Assembly: GCF_000374545.1 (NCBI RefSeq)
Contig: NZ_KB894586.1
Coordinates: 114,249-178,248 of the forward strand
Direction: 5' to 3'
DNA from: Anaeromusa acidaminophila DSM 3853
Lineage (GTDB): Bacteria; Bacillota; Negativicutes; Anaeromusales; Anaeromusaceae
Length of the DNA stretch: 64,000 bases
Position numbers and translations under genes: made by a program. How positions within the stretch are numbered: the first letter of the stretch is position 1; the number at the start of each line of letters is the position of its first letter. Below, piece by piece: positions 25,400 through 34,788 of the stretch. The notes below the pieces were generated by a model, which had not been told where the DNA came from, searched no databases, and saw only the letters and a program-made list of their open reading frames with translations.

Positions 25400-26566
25400 A
25401 TGGGGATGTTAGGCTTGTATGTGCATATTCCTTTTTGTCGGCAGAAGTGCGCTTATTGCGACTTTCCGTCTCAAACAGGGAGCGCTTTACTGCAAAAACA
25501 ATATATAGAAGCATTGTGCGAGGAAATAGCTTGGCAGGGAAACCGGCTGGGAAAAGCGACGGTAGACACGATTTTTTTTGGCGGCGGTACGCCGACTCTT
25601 ATCGGCGCTGAGGCGCTAGTACGGTTGCTGCAGGAGCTGCAGCGCTGGTTTTTGGTGCTGCCGGAAGCGGAGATCTCCTTGGAAGCGAATCCGGGCACGG
25701 TTTCCGCTGACGACCTGCGGCTGTTGCGTTCGGCAGGGTTCAATCGTCTCAGTCTAGGCGTGCAGTCTTTTGATGATGCGCTGCTGCAAAACTGCGGCCG
25801 TATTCATGACGGCGCGGCGGCGCTTGCGGCCCTAGAGGCTGCCAGACAGGCTGGCTTTGACAATTGCAATGTAGATTTGATGACCGGATTGCCAGGGCAG
25901 ACGTTGGCTTTGCTGCAGCAAAGCGTGCGCCAAGCGGCGGAACTTTCTGTTGAGCATTTATCAATTTATGCTTTGAAAATAGAAGAAGGTACGCCTTTTG
26001 CCAGCCTCGAAGAAAAAGGGTTGTTAGTTTTGCCAGCTGAAGACGAAACCGCAGCTATGGACAACTGGCTGGAAAGCTGGCTGCCGGCTCATGGTTACAA
26101 GCGCTACGAAATATCGAATTATGCGCAAAAAAAACGCGCTTGTCGGCACAACCTTCGCTATTGGCGTTTTCGTCCGTATTTAGGCCTGGGAGCGGCGGCG
26201 CATTCCTTTTTGGAAGGGCGGCGTTGGGAAGGGTGTTTCCCTTTGGAACGATATCTGTCTTTGCGTCCGCAGCAGCGGTGGGAATATGGAAAGCAGCCCG
26301 TGCTGACGCCGGCGCAGCTGCAGGAGGAGTTTTGCTTTTTGGCGCTGCGCACCAGGGGCGGTATTTCTCATTATCAATTTAAAGCAACCTTTGGCGTGGA
26401 GCTTTGGCAGCGTTACACCCTTGTTTTGGAGCAGCTACTAACGGAAGGTCTTGTGGAAAAGCAAAGGGGGCGGACGTATCTTACTCCCTTGGGACTGCGT
26501 TTTGGCAACCGTGCCTTTGCAGCCTTTTTGGCAACCGGGGCGGGCGGCAAGTCTGATGAAAAATGA
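25400..26566 (+). CDS. hemW: Radical SAM heme chaperone HemW
   Basis: HemW resembles coproporphyrinogen dehydrogenase but delivers heme to acceptor proteins. The 388-residue protein has the radical-SAM cluster motif CRQKCAYC in YVHIPFCRQKCAYCDF, the FFGGGTPTL strand, ISLEANPGT, RLSLGVQSFDDALL, NVDLMTGLPGQT and the C-terminal HemW domain (RYEISNYAQ, LGLGAAAHSF). The fourth cysteine typical of HemN is absent, supporting HemW. The start follows GGAGGGCGG. Confidence 0.93.
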   Translation: MGMLGLYVHIPFCRQKCAYCDFPSQTGSALLQKQYIEALCEEIAWQGNRLGKATVDTIFFGGGTPTLIGAEALVRLLQELQRWFLVLPEAEISLEANPGTVSADDLRLLRSAGFNRLSLGVQSFDDALLQNCGRIHDGAAALAALEAARQAGFDNCNVDLMTGLPGQTLALLQQSVRQAAELSVEHLSIYALKIEEGTPFASLEEKGLLVLPAEDETAAMDNWLESWLPAHGYKRYEISNYAQKKRACRHNLRYWRFRPYLGLGAAAHSFLEGRRWEGCFPLERYLSLRPQQRWEYGKQPVLTPAQLQEEFCFLALRTRGGISHYQFKATFGVELWQRYTLVLEQLLTEGLVEKQRGRTYLTPLGLRFGNRAFAAFLATGAGGKSDEK

Positions 26567-26599
26567 AGCGAAATACTGGAGTCGATTGACTTAGACATA

Positions 26600-26628
26600 T
26601 TGACATTTTAAGAGGAGAGTGGTATGTT
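26600..26628 (+). promoter_or_regulatory. Sigma-A promoter of the hrcA-dnaK operon
   Basis: TTGACA (26600-26605) and TATGTT (26623-26628) with a 17-base spacer. The CIRCE element begins 11 bases downstream of the -10 box, overlapping the expected start of transcription. Confidence 0.8.
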
Positions 26629-26639
26629 TTTTATAGATG

Positions 26640-26666
26640 TTAGCACTCCTTAGAGAAGAGTGCTAA
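26640..26666 (+). promoter_or_regulatory. CIRCE operator (HrcA binding site)
   Basis: A perfect inverted repeat TTAGCACTC - 9 bases - GAGTGCTAA, matching the CIRCE consensus exactly. HrcA bound here represses the operon until heat shock titrates its GroE partner. Confidence 0.97.
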
Positions 26667-26683
26667 CAATGGAGGTGGATGAC

Positions 26684-27712
26684 ATGCTTGATGAACGGAA
26701 ACGTCGTATATTGCAAGCGATTGTCGATGATTATGTATCCACCGCAGAACCGGTTGGCTCCAGGACGATTGCTCGTAAATATGATCTTGGCGTCAGCCCT
26801 GCGACGATTCGAAACGAAATGGCGGACTTGGAAGTTCTCGGTTTTCTAGAGCAATTGCATACGTCTTCCGGGCGCATTCCTTCAGCCAAAGGCTATCGGT
26901 TTTATGTGGATGCCCTGCTGTCTCCGACGCAAATGTCGGAAAAGGAAATCTCTTTAATTCGCAATTGGTATCAAGCCAAAGTGCGGCGTTTGGATGAGGT
27001 GTTTCAGACAACCGCTAAGATTCTTTCGCGGATGACAGGCAATGTTTCTTTAGTACTGGCGCCGCAGGCAAGTCCCAGTTCTTTTAAGTACTTGCAATTT
27101 CTGCCGTTCGATGACAATAAGGTGTTGCTGGTGGTTGTTTCCGACAGCGGCGCTGTTGAAAATAAGCTGCTGCCTTTGCCCAAGGGTACAACTTTAGAAG
27201 AAATGCAGCTTATCGCCGAAAAACTGAATAATCGTTTAGCAGGAATTCCTTTTCGAAATTTCCGAGGGAGGATGTTCCAGGATGTCCGCGACAGCATTTT
27301 AGGCGAGGCTCGTGAATTTGAGGAAGCCTTGGCTATTTTAGCTGATACCTTAAGCAGCCGGCATCAAGAAAGAGTATATCTTGGCGGCGCTACACAGATG
27401 TTGAATCAGCCGGAATTCAAAGATGTGGAGAAATTCAAACGTCTGTTGAATATGCTGGAAGAAGAGCGTTTGCTGTATGATATTTTAGAAGCGCCTAGTG
27501 ACGATGGTGTTGTGGTAACGATTGGCCGAGAAAATAAATTCAGCGGTATCCAGGATTGCAGTATGGTGCGAGCCACCTATTGTTTGGGCGGTGAGGTTGT
27601 AGGTACGATTGCCGTACTCGGCCCGACGCGCATGGATTATGCCAAAATCATGGCAACTTTGGAATTTATGAACCACAATCTTAGTGAAATATTGAAGCAT
27701 TATAAGCTGTGA
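26684..27712 (+). CDS. hrcA: Heat-inducible transcription repressor HrcA
   Basis: HrcA is a dimeric repressor that needs a chaperonin to stay folded, so unfolded proteins derepress its targets. The 342-residue protein has an N-terminal winged helix (DERKRRILQAIVDDYVSTAEPVGSRTIA, then SPATIRNEMADLE) followed by a GAF-like domain and a C-terminal SMVRATYCLGGEVVGTIAVLGPTRMDY segment. I start at ATG 26684, six bases after GGAGGTG; an in-frame GTG at 26660 lies inside the CIRCE and is unlikely. It is first in the operon and autoregulated. Confidence 0.96.
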   Translation: MLDERKRRILQAIVDDYVSTAEPVGSRTIARKYDLGVSPATIRNEMADLEVLGFLEQLHTSSGRIPSAKGYRFYVDALLSPTQMSEKEISLIRNWYQAKVRRLDEVFQTTAKILSRMTGNVSLVLAPQASPSSFKYLQFLPFDDNKVLLVVVSDSGAVENKLLPLPKGTTLEEMQLIAEKLNNRLAGIPFRNFRGRMFQDVRDSILGEAREFEEALAILADTLSSRHQERVYLGGATQMLNQPEFKDVEKFKRLLNMLEEERLLYDILEAPSDDGVVVTIGRENKFSGIQDCSMVRATYCLGGEVVGTIAVLGPTRMDYAKIMATLEFMNHNLSEILKHYKL

Positions 27713-27735
27713 TTTTTAAGAGGGAGGCGTAGTCT

Positions 27736-29310
27736 GTGAGTCGAAAGCAAGGCGGAGGCGCTGATGCGGATAGCGCATTAGCGGCGTTGATGACCAATGC
27801 TGAAGCGGTGCGCGCCATTACTTCGGCGGTAGAAGGAACGATAGGCCCCAAGGGGCTGGATACCATGCTGGTAGATCGTTTCGGAGAAGTCATTATTACC
27901 AATGACGGCGTAACAATTTTAGAAAAGATGGATATAAATCATCCGGCTGCGAAAATGTTGATTCATGCGGCTAGAGCGCAAAAGGATGAAGTTGGCGATG
28001 GTACAACTACGGCGACGATTATGGCAGGCGCTCTTGTATCGGAAGGCCTGACTCAGGTGTTGCGAGGCGTGCCGGTAGCCAGGGTAATCGAAGGGATTCG
28101 TTTCGGTATTGAAGAGGCGGCTAAGCAGTTGAAGGCTCGCGCTGTTACTGTTGACGATGTGCAGGCGGACTGCCTTTTTGATGTAGCGAGGATTGCTGGC
28201 AGAGAATATGTGGACATTGCTCACCTAGTTGTAGAGGCGGCCCGCTTAATTGGCAGAGGTAAGTTGAAAGAAGCTCATTTTAAGCTTTCCGATACGGTCT
28301 TGGCTCAAGAAGGCGCTGAAAATGAGGTTTTCCTTGGCGTTATCATTGAAAAAGAACGTTTGAATCAAGACATGCCTCTGACTGTGGAAGATGCTAAAGT
28401 CATGGTGCTGGACGATGCGCTAGCGCCGGAAGAACTGGGCGAGGAAGCCTTAGGAACGGAAGCCGGTTTTAAGCGTTATCTGGAACTACAGGAAGAATTT
28501 CGGCAGAATATAGCGAAGCTGGTGGAAATGGATATTCAGGTGGTCCTGACCGATCGCGCTGTTGACTCAGCGGCGGAAGAAGCCTTTACCGACGCCGGTA
28601 TGTTTGTGGTGAGTCAGGTGAATGCGACAGACTTGCGCCGCGTAGCGGAACATACCGGTGCGCGTATGGTGAAGCGGACCGCGTTGAAAAAGGAAAAAGC
28701 CGAGCTGCAGCGCTATCTGGGCAAGGTTGAGCGCGTGTATGCTGAAGAAAAGCTGGGGCATATTCGTATGCTCGGCGGCGCTGGCAAACCGATGGCTACT
28801 ATTTTAGTGGGCGCTGCTACGGCGGAAGTCGTTGGCGAGCGGGAACGCATTGCCAAGGACGCTGCTTCTAGCGTGCAGGCCGCGGTGAAAAGCGGATATC
28901 TTCCGGGCGGCGGCGCTGCAGAAATTGCCGTGGCCCGCGAATTAGAACGTCACAGAGACCGTATGAAAGGCATGGCCGCTTATGGTCTTGATTGCGTGAG
29001 TGCCGCATTAAAGCGTCCTCTGGCGCAGATTGTGGATAACGCTGGCTTTAATCCGCTGGAAAAAGTGGAGGAAGTGTTGGCGGCGCAAGCATCTCAAAGC
29101 AAGGAATTGCTGGGGATTGATTGTGAAAGCGGCGCAGTGGCGGATATGCTGCAGGCGGGGATCATGGATCCGCTGGAAGTCAAGCTGCATGCATTGAAAG
29201 CTGCCGGAGAAGTGGCCGTAGCCATTTTGCGTATTGACACGATTATTCGAAAGCGTGATGAAAATGGCGCTCCTCAACAAGGCATGGAAGAAGGCTTGCC
29301 TGATTTTTGA
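27736..29310 (+). CDS. Thermosome-like (group III) chaperonin in the dnaK operon
   Basis: A 524-residue protein that is clearly not GroEL. Its ATP-site motifs are those of the archaeal/eukaryotic family: GPKGLD at residues 37-42, NDGVTIL at 56-62, GDGTTT at 87-92, the catalytic aspartate D375 in AKDAASSV, and SGYLPGGGAAE at 386-396. The C-terminal PLEVKLHALKAAGEVAVAILRIDTII matches the equatorial end of thermosome subunits. The apical region (about 190-365) has the room for the built-in helical lid that replaces GroES. The C-terminus lacks the GGM repeats of GroEL. The start is GTG 27736, eight bases after GGGAGG. It lies 23 bases behind hrcA and 28 before grpE, so it is under CIRCE control. 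'Group III' chaperonins of this kind are known from Carboxydothermus and some other bacteria. Confidence 0.93.
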   Translation: MSRKQGGGADADSALAALMTNAEAVRAITSAVEGTIGPKGLDTMLVDRFGEVIITNDGVTILEKMDINHPAAKMLIHAARAQKDEVGDGTTTATIMAGALVSEGLTQVLRGVPVARVIEGIRFGIEEAAKQLKARAVTVDDVQADCLFDVARIAGREYVDIAHLVVEAARLIGRGKLKEAHFKLSDTVLAQEGAENEVFLGVIIEKERLNQDMPLTVEDAKVMVLDDALAPEELGEEALGTEAGFKRYLELQEEFRQNIAKLVEMDIQVVLTDRAVDSAAEEAFTDAGMFVVSQVNATDLRRVAEHTGARMVKRTALKKEKAELQRYLGKVERVYAEEKLGHIRMLGGAGKPMATILVGAATAEVVGERERIAKDAASSVQAAVKSGYLPGGGAAEIAVARELERHRDRMKGMAAYGLDCVSAALKRPLAQIVDNAGFNPLEKVEEVLAAQASQSKELLGIDCESGAVADMLQAGIMDPLEVKLHALKAAGEVAVAILRIDTIIRKRDENGAPQQGMEEGLPDF

Positions 29311-29338
29311 GAAAGTAAAATGCAAAGAGGTGGAAAGA

Positions 29339-29884
29339 GTGGCCAATAACCACGAAGATCTAGAAAACAAAGAAAATCAAGACGTCTCCGCCCAGGAAAG
29401 CTGTCAAGAAGCCGAAACAGATCAAACTGTGACGGTCGAAGCAGTCCAAGAGGAGAAGGAACGGCTTTTGGCGGAAGCTGAAGATCGTTATAAGCGTCTT
29501 TATGCGGATTTTGACAATTTCCGTCGTCGTTCGCGCCAGGAAAAAGAAGAGTTATCGAATGTAGTGGCGCAGAATCTAATTTTAGAACTGCTGCCGGTGC
29601 TGGATAATTTTGAACGCGCCTTGAGCAGTCTGAGTGAAGAAGAAGCCGCAGGCATAGGCTCCGGTGTCTCCATGATTTACCGTCAGCTTTTTGGCGCTCT
29701 TGAAAAGGCGGGGCTTAGCGTAGTGGAGGCTGAAGGTAAAGAGTTTGATCCTCAGTATCATGAAGCGGTATTGCGCGTAGAAGACGCTGATCAAGCGGAA
29801 GGAACGATTGTCCAGGAACTGCAAAAAGGCTATAGCGTAAAAGGCAAAGTCATCCGCCCAAGCATGGTTAAGGTAGTTGGCTAA
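29339..29884 (+). CDS. grpE: Nucleotide exchange factor GrpE
   Basis: GrpE releases ADP from DnaK. The 181-residue protein has an acidic, disordered N-terminus, a long coiled-coil helix (EEKERLLAEAEDRYKRLYADFDNFRRRS) and a beta-wing domain with the signature GKEFDPQYHEAV and VIRPSMVKV. I start at GTG 29339, five bases after AGAGGTGG; the frame stays open upstream to an ATG at 29234 inside the chaperonin gene, which would add unrelated residues. It directly follows the chaperonin gene. Confidence 0.94.
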   Translation: MANNHEDLENKENQDVSAQESCQEAETDQTVTVEAVQEEKERLLAEAEDRYKRLYADFDNFRRRSRQEKEELSNVVAQNLILELLPVLDNFERALSSLSEEEAAGIGSGVSMIYRQLFGALEKAGLSVVEAEGKEFDPQYHEAVLRVEDADQAEGTIVQELQKGYSVKGKVIRPSMVKVVG

Positions 29885-29956
29885 CCAATTGTATAATGTC
29901 GGCTGGCAGCTTGAAATTGGCTGTTGGCGTGAAACGAAATAAGGAGGAATTGAAAC

Positions 29957-31798
29957 ATGGCAAAAGTAATTGGTATTGACTTAGGTACAACAAACTCTGT
30001 TGTTTCGGTAATGGAAGGCGGCGAGGCGACAGTAATCGCCAATGCAGAGGGAAGTCGTCTGACTCCTTCGGTAGTAGGCTTTTCCAAAACCGGTGAACGT
30101 TTGGTGGGACAACTTGCTAAGCGCCAGGCGGTTTCAAACCCCGATGGTACCATTAGCTCCGTAAAACGTCATATGGGTACTGACTGGAAAGTGTCGATTG
30201 AGGACAAGGCCTATACGCCGCAACAAATTTCGGCGATGATTTTGCAAAAACTGAAGGCTGATGCTGAAGCTTACTTGGGAGAAACGGTGACCCAGGCGGT
30301 TATTACCGTACCTGCGTATTTCAGCGACTCTCAGCGTCAGGCTACCAAAGACGCTGGCACTATTGCAGGTCTGGAAGTATTGCGTATTATTAACGAGCCT
30401 ACTGCCGCAGCGTTGGCTTATGGCATGGATAAAGGCGAAGATCACACGATTTTAGTATTCGACCTGGGCGGCGGCACCTTTGACGTATCCGTGCTGGAAC
30501 TGGGCGAAGGCGTATTTGAAGTAAAAGCTACTAATGGTAACAACCGTTTAGGCGGCGATGATTTCGACGAGCGTATCGAAAAATATTTGGCTCAAGAGTT
30601 CAAAAAAGAAACAGGCATTGATCTTTCTCAGGATCGCATGGCGGTGCAGCGCTTGCGCGAAGCGGCGGAAAAAGCGAAAATCGAATTATCCGGCGTGTTG
30701 ACGACCAATATCAATCTGCCCTTCATTACTGCGGATCAAACTGGTCCCAAGCATTTGGACGTCAATTTGACCCGGGCTAAGTTTGAAGAGCTCACAAGCG
30801 ATCTAGTGGAATCCACCATGGGACCCACGCGCCAAGCTCTGGCCGATGCCGGATTGAGCGTAAACGAAATCGACAAGGTTATCTTGGTTGGCGGTTCTAC
30901 TCGTATTCCTGCCGTTCAAGAAGCTATCAAAAAATTCTTGGGTAAAGAGCCTTTCCGCGGAGTGAACCCGGACGAGTGCGTAGCTGTAGGCGCTGCTATC
31001 CAGGCGGGCGTGCTGGCTGGAGAAGTAAAAGACGTTCTGCTGCTGGACGTAACGCCGTTGTCTCTTGGGATCGAAACTCTTGGAGGCGTTTTCACCAAGA
31101 TTATCGAACGCAACACGACGATTCCTACGAAAAAAAGCCAGGTTTTCTCCACGGCGGCTGACAATCAGCCTTCTGTAGAAATCCATGTGCTCCAAGGCGA
31201 ACGCGAAATGGCTTCGTACAATAAAACATTGGGACGCTTCCAATTGGGCGATATTCCTCCGGCTCCCCGCGGCGTACCGCAAATCGAAGTTACCTTTGAT
31301 ATCGATGCCAACGGTATCGTGCATGTGTCGGCGAAAGATCTTGGCACAGGCAAAGAGCAGAAGATCACGATTACCGCTTCTACCGGCGTTAACAAGGATG
31401 ATATTGAGCGCATGGTGAAAGAAGCCGAAGCCCATGCGGCCGAAGACAAACAGCGCCGTGAAGAGGTGGAAGTGCGCAATCAGGCGGACAGCCTGGTATA
31501 TCAAGCAGAAAAGACAATTAAAGAAGCTGGCGACAAAGTTGATAAGGCTTTGGCCGAAAAAGTACAGACTGCCGCTGATAAGTTGAAAGAAACCTTGAAA
31601 AGTGGTACTCTGGAGCAGATTAAAGCTGATACGGAAGAATTGACGAAGCCGCTGCATGAGCTGGCAGGCGCTTTGTATCAGCAGCAACAGCCTCAAGAAG
31701 GCGCTGCAGGCGCTCAGCAGGCTGGCGGAGCTGGCAAGAAACAAGATGACAATGTTGTAGATGCTGACTTTAAAGTGGTTGACGAAGATAAAAAATAA
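29957..31798 (+). CDS. dnaK: Molecular chaperone DnaK (Hsp70)
   Basis: DnaK binds exposed hydrophobic segments in an ATP-controlled cycle. The 613-residue protein has the N-terminal phosphate loop [15 protein letters not shown], the [17 protein letters not shown] and [14 protein letters not shown] actin-fold motifs, [10 protein letters not shown], the linker [16 protein letters not shown], the substrate domain and a C-terminal lid ending in [15 protein letters not shown] strong AAGGAGG precedes ATG 29957. The 72-base gap behind grpE holds a TATAAT (29892-29897) with a poor -35, a possible weak internal promoter. Confidence 0.98.
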   Translation: MAKVIGIDLGTTNSVVSVMEGGEATVIANAEGSRLTPSVVGFSKTGERLVGQLAKRQAVSNPDGTISSVKRHMGTDWKVSIEDKAYTPQQISAMILQKLKADAEAYLGETVTQAVITVPAYFSDSQRQATKDAGTIAGLEVLRIINEPTAAALAYGMDKGEDHTILVFDLGGGTFDVSVLELGEGVFEVKATNGNNRLGGDDFDERIEKYLAQEFKKETGIDLSQDRMAVQRLREAAEKAKIELSGVLTTNINLPFITADQTGPKHLDVNLTRAKFEELTSDLVESTMGPTRQALADAGLSVNEIDKVILVGGSTRIPAVQEAIKKFLGKEPFRGVNPDECVAVGAAIQAGVLAGEVKDVLLLDVTPLSLGIETLGGVFTKIIERNTTIPTKKSQVFSTAADNQPSVEIHVLQGEREMASYNKTLGRFQLGDIPPAPRGVPQIEVTFDIDANGIVHVSAKDLGTGKEQKITITASTGVNKDDIERMVKEAEAHAAEDKQRREEVEVRNQADSLVYQAEKTIKEAGDKVDKALAEKVQTAADKLKETLKSGTLEQIKADTEELTKPLHELAGALYQQQQPQEGAAGAQQAGGAGKKQDDNVVDADFKVVDEDKK

Positions 31799-31820
31799 TC
31801 CAAAGCTAGGATGGTGACAC

Positions 31821-32957
31821 GTGGCAAAACGCGATTATTATGAGGTGCTTGGCGTAAACAAGTCCGCCTCGGAAGATGAATTAAAAAAAGCGTATCGCAA
31901 GCTGGCACGCAAGTACCATCCTGACGTCAACCGTGACAATCCGAAAGAAGCGGAAGAGAAGTTCAAGGAAATCAACGAAGCGTACGAAGTGTTGTCAGAT
32001 GCTAATAAGCGTGCGCGGTATGATCAGCTTGGACATGCCGCCTTTGAACCCGGGGCCGGCGGCCCCGGGGCGGGTGGCTTTCAGGGGGATTTTGGCGGTT
32101 TCTCTGATATTTTCGATATGTTTTTCGGACAGTCCGGCTTTGGCGGCAGGAGGCCCCAGCATGGACCGGAACAGGGCGCCGACCTGCGCTACGATCTGGA
32201 AATTACCTTTGAACAGGCTGCCTTTGGGCATGAAGTGGAAATTGAAGTGCCTCGTACGGAAGAATGCGGAACCTGCCATGGCAGCGGCGCAGCGCCGGGA
32301 ACAAAGGCGGAAACCTGTTCTAAGTGCAAAGGGACAGGCCAGGTTCAATACGTACAGAATACTCCCTTTGGGCGTATGGTTAATGTAGGCGCTTGCGATC
32401 AATGCCGAGGCGCCGGCAAGATTATCGAGAAGCCATGCCATGTCTGCCGCGGCACCGGTACGGTTCGCGGACGGCATAAGATTCAGGTAACCATTCCTAA
32501 GGGCGTAGATAATGGTTCGCGCCTCAGAGTGTCAGGTAAAGGCGAAGCCGGTACGCGCGGCGGCCCGGCTGGTGATTTGTACGTCTATTTATTCATCAAA
32601 GAGCATCCCCTTTTTACACGCGAGGGCTACGATGTGCTCTGCGAAGTGCCCATCAGCTTTGTACAAGCAACCTTGGGAGCGGAAGTAGATGTACCAACGT
32701 TGGATGGGAAGGTCAAGTTGACGATTCCCGAAGGCACTCAATCCGGTACTGTGTTCCGTTTGCGCGAAAAAGGCGTGCCTCGTTTGCATGGTCGCGGTCG
32801 GGGCGATCAGCATGTGCGGGTGAAGGTAATAACCCCGCAAAAGCTGAACGATAAACAAAAAGAATTACTGCGCGACTTTGCTGTAGCTGGCGGCGATCAG
32901 GTATACGGCGAAGAAAAAAGCTGGTTCAAAAAGATGAAGGATGTATTCGGCGGTTGA
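31821..32957 (+). CDS. dnaJ: Chaperone DnaJ (Hsp40)
   Basis: DnaJ delivers substrates to DnaK and triggers ATP hydrolysis. The 378-residue protein has a J domain with the essential HPD in KYHPDVN near residue 33, a Gly/Phe-rich stretch ([17 protein letters not shown]), four zinc-binding CxxCxGxG motifs between about residues 145 and 215 ([32 protein letters not shown]) and the C-terminal substrate domains. Start GTG 31821 follows AGGATGG. It closes the chaperone block of the operon. Confidence 0.97.
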   Translation: MAKRDYYEVLGVNKSASEDELKKAYRKLARKYHPDVNRDNPKEAEEKFKEINEAYEVLSDANKRARYDQLGHAAFEPGAGGPGAGGFQGDFGGFSDIFDMFFGQSGFGGRRPQHGPEQGADLRYDLEITFEQAAFGHEVEIEVPRTEECGTCHGSGAAPGTKAETCSKCKGTGQVQYVQNTPFGRMVNVGACDQCRGAGKIIEKPCHVCRGTGTVRGRHKIQVTIPKGVDNGSRLRVSGKGEAGTRGGPAGDLYVYLFIKEHPLFTREGYDVLCEVPISFVQATLGAEVDVPTLDGKVKLTIPEGTQSGTVFRLREKGVPRLHGRGRGDQHVRVKVITPQKLNDKQKELLRDFAVAGGDQVYGEEKSWFKKMKDVFGG

Positions 32958-32991
32958 TTCCTGTTTTAATGAAAGGAGTCGCTGGCTGCCA

Positions 32992-33062
32992 TTTTGCAAA
33001 GACACGGTCTTGCCCAGGAGGTTTCAAAATGTCCTTGGGAAGCGAAGACGTGTCTTTGCCTT
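32992..33062 (+). terminator. Large hairpin between dnaJ and prmA
   Basis: GCAAAGACACG near 32996 pairs with CGTGTCTTTGC near 33048, with a nested CCCAGGA/TCCTTGGG stem inside; a weak T-rich tail (CTTTTATGG) follows. It could be a terminator, attenuator or RNase-sensitive processing site separating the chaperone genes from prmA. Confidence 0.5.
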
Positions 33063-33098
33063 TTATGGCTCTTTTAAAGAAAGCGAGGTCGTATAACT

Positions 33099-34037
33099 AT
33101 GAAATGGACAGAAATAAGCATTGCCACGACACATGAGGCTACTGAGGCGGTGGCTAATATTTTTCACGACCTCGGAGCAAGCGGCGTCGTCATTGAAGAT
33201 CCGGAACTGATTAATTCTTATCGGCGTTCCGGCACATGGGACTATTGCGAGCTTCCGGAGCAGGAAGACGTGGAAACCGTTGTAGTTAAAGCCTATTTGC
33301 CTGTTGACGAAGATTTGGAGGAAAAATTACGCTCCTTTGAGCGCTTGGTTAATGAATTAGCGCAGCATAATTTGGATAAAGGCCAAGGAACAATTGCCTA
33401 CAAGGAAATTCAAGAAGAAGATTGGGCTACCTCTTGGAAAGAATATTTTCATCCTGTGAAAATTGGCGAAAAAATTGTTATTAAACCATCATGGGAAAGC
33501 TATCAGCCTTTGCCGGAGGAATTGATTATTGAGCTGGATCCAGGGATGGCCTTTGGCACCGGCACCCACCATACGACCATGCTGTGCTGTCGGGCATTGG
33601 AAGAGGTAGTGACTCCCGGCCAAGTTGTTTTTGACGTGGGAACCGGCTCTGGCATTTTAGCGGTGGCGGCGGCTAAATTAGGCGCTGCCAGTGTTCGCGC
33701 CGTAGATTTAGATAGCGTAGCGGTACGGGTGGCTAAGGAAAACGTAGTCATGAATCATGTGGAAGATCGCGTGGAAGTGCGCGAAGGTGATTTGCTGACC
33801 GGTTTTAGCGGCCAAGCAGACGTAGTGGTGGCCAATATTATAGCAGATGTGATTATTCGCCTGCTGCCGGATATCCCAGGGCGTTTGCGCGAAGGGGGTA
33901 CGTTTATCGGCAGCGGTATTATCTCGGAACGTTTGCCTGATGTAACGGCTGCCTTAAGAGAACAGGGATTAAACGTGGATAAGGTAATGGAAGAAGGCGG
34001 CTGGGTAGCGATCATTGCCAGAAAAGGCGGGGCATAA
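33099..34037 (+). CDS. prmA: Ribosomal protein L11 methyltransferase
   Basis: PrmA trimethylates L11. The 312-residue protein has an N-terminal L11-recognition domain (WTEISIATTHEATEAVANIFHDLGASG), the catalytic region with ELDPGMAFGTGTHHTT and the SAM-binding VFDVGTGSGILAVAAAKLGA, then VVANIIADVI. The start follows GAGGT. PrmA after dnaJ is the usual Firmicute order; here a large hairpin separates the two. Confidence 0.95.
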   Translation: MKWTEISIATTHEATEAVANIFHDLGASGVVIEDPELINSYRRSGTWDYCELPEQEDVETVVVKAYLPVDEDLEEKLRSFERLVNELAQHNLDKGQGTIAYKEIQEEDWATSWKEYFHPVKIGEKIVIKPSWESYQPLPEELIIELDPGMAFGTGTHHTTMLCCRALEEVVTPGQVVFDVGTGSGILAVAAAKLGAASVRAVDLDSVAVRVAKENVVMNHVEDRVEVREGDLLTGFSGQADVVVANIIADVIIRLLPDIPGRLREGGTFIGSGIISERLPDVTAALREQGLNVDKVMEEGGWVAIIARKGGA

Positions 34038-34038
34038 A

Positions 34039-34788
34039 GTGAGGCGGTTTTTCTTAGGTTCGTTAGCAAACCCTGTGTTGACAGGAACGGAGGCGCTGCA
34101 TGCGGCAAAAGTACTGCGGTTGCAGCCGGGGGCAGTCATTGCTGTTTGCGACGCAGAAGGCCGCAGCGCAGAAGCCGAAGTGACGGATGTATCCGAGGAG
34201 CTGGTTGTGTTACGGATTCTTCGCATGATAGAGGATACCGCAGAAGCAGAGCTTGGATTGCATGTTTTGCAGGGCTTGGCTAAAGGCGAAAAAATGGAAT
34301 GGGTGCTGCAAAAAACGGTTGAGCTAGGTTGCCGCTTTTTTGCTCCTATAGCCGCTGAACGCAGTGTGCTGCGCCTTGATGCAAAGAAGGCTGTTGCCAG
34401 GCAGGAACGCTGGGAACGCATAGCGCTGGAAGCGGCTAAACAATGCAAGCGCAGCCGCATTCCAGTAGTTAGGCCTGTAGCTTCCCTGGAAGATGCCTTG
34501 GCAGCGCTGCCTGAGGGCGCGCTGCTTTTGGTCTTATACGAAGACGAGCAAAGCTTGGGTCTTAAGGAAGCATTGACGGCTCTACAGGAGCGTCCGCAAG
34601 AAGTTGCGTTACTTGTCGGGCCGGAGGGAGGCCTAACGCAGCAGGAAGTGGCGTTGGCGCGCCAACATGGCGCGTTGGTAGTGCGCATGGGGCCGCGCAT
34701 TTTGCGGACGGAGACGGCTGCGGTGGCTGCGGCTGCAGTTGTAATGTATGAGCTAGGAGATTTGGGAGGAACATCATGTCAAAAGTAG
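34039..34788 (+). CDS. rsmE: 16S rRNA m3U1498 methyltransferase
   Basis: RsmE methylates U1498 in the 30S decoding region. The 249-residue SPOUT-class protein has an N-terminal RRFFLG...AKVLRLQPGAVI domain and the knot region LLVGPEGGLTQQEV with MGPRILRTETAAVAA. I start at GTG 34039, eight bases after AAGGCGGGG and one base past the prmA stop; an in-frame ATG at 34015 lies inside prmA. It overlaps mtaB by 13 bases. Confidence 0.94.
   Translation: MRRFFLGSLANPVLTGTEALHAAKVLRLQPGAVIAVCDAEGRSAEAEVTDVSEELVVLRILRMIEDTAEAELGLHVLQGLAKGEKMEWVLQKTVELGCRFFAPIAAERSVLRLDAKKAVARQERWERIALEAAKQCKRSRIPVVRPVASLEDALAALPEGALLLVLYEDEQSLGLKEALTALQERPQEVALLVGPEGGLTQQEVALARQHGALVVRMGPRILRTETAAVAAAAVVMYELGDLGGTSCQK

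Noticed and set aside
27736..29310. Annotation of the chaperonin as GroEL
   Set aside because: The motifs GPKGLD, NDGVTIL and GDGTTT, the C-terminal equatorial sequence and the missing GGM tail fit the thermosome-like family, and there is no groES.
30803..31744. A 313-codon open frame antisense to dnaK
   Set aside because: It lies entirely opposite dnaK, has a composition biased by the dnaK codons, no family resemblance and no ribosome-binding site; it is a shadow of the real gene.
32954..33136. Short open frame (60 codons) between dnaJ and prmA
   Set aside because: It spans the large hairpin and runs into prmA in another frame; no family resemblance.
33969..34700. A 243-codon open frame antisense to rsmE
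   Set aside because: Low-complexity Ser/Ala-rich translation opposite rsmE; no start site of quality.
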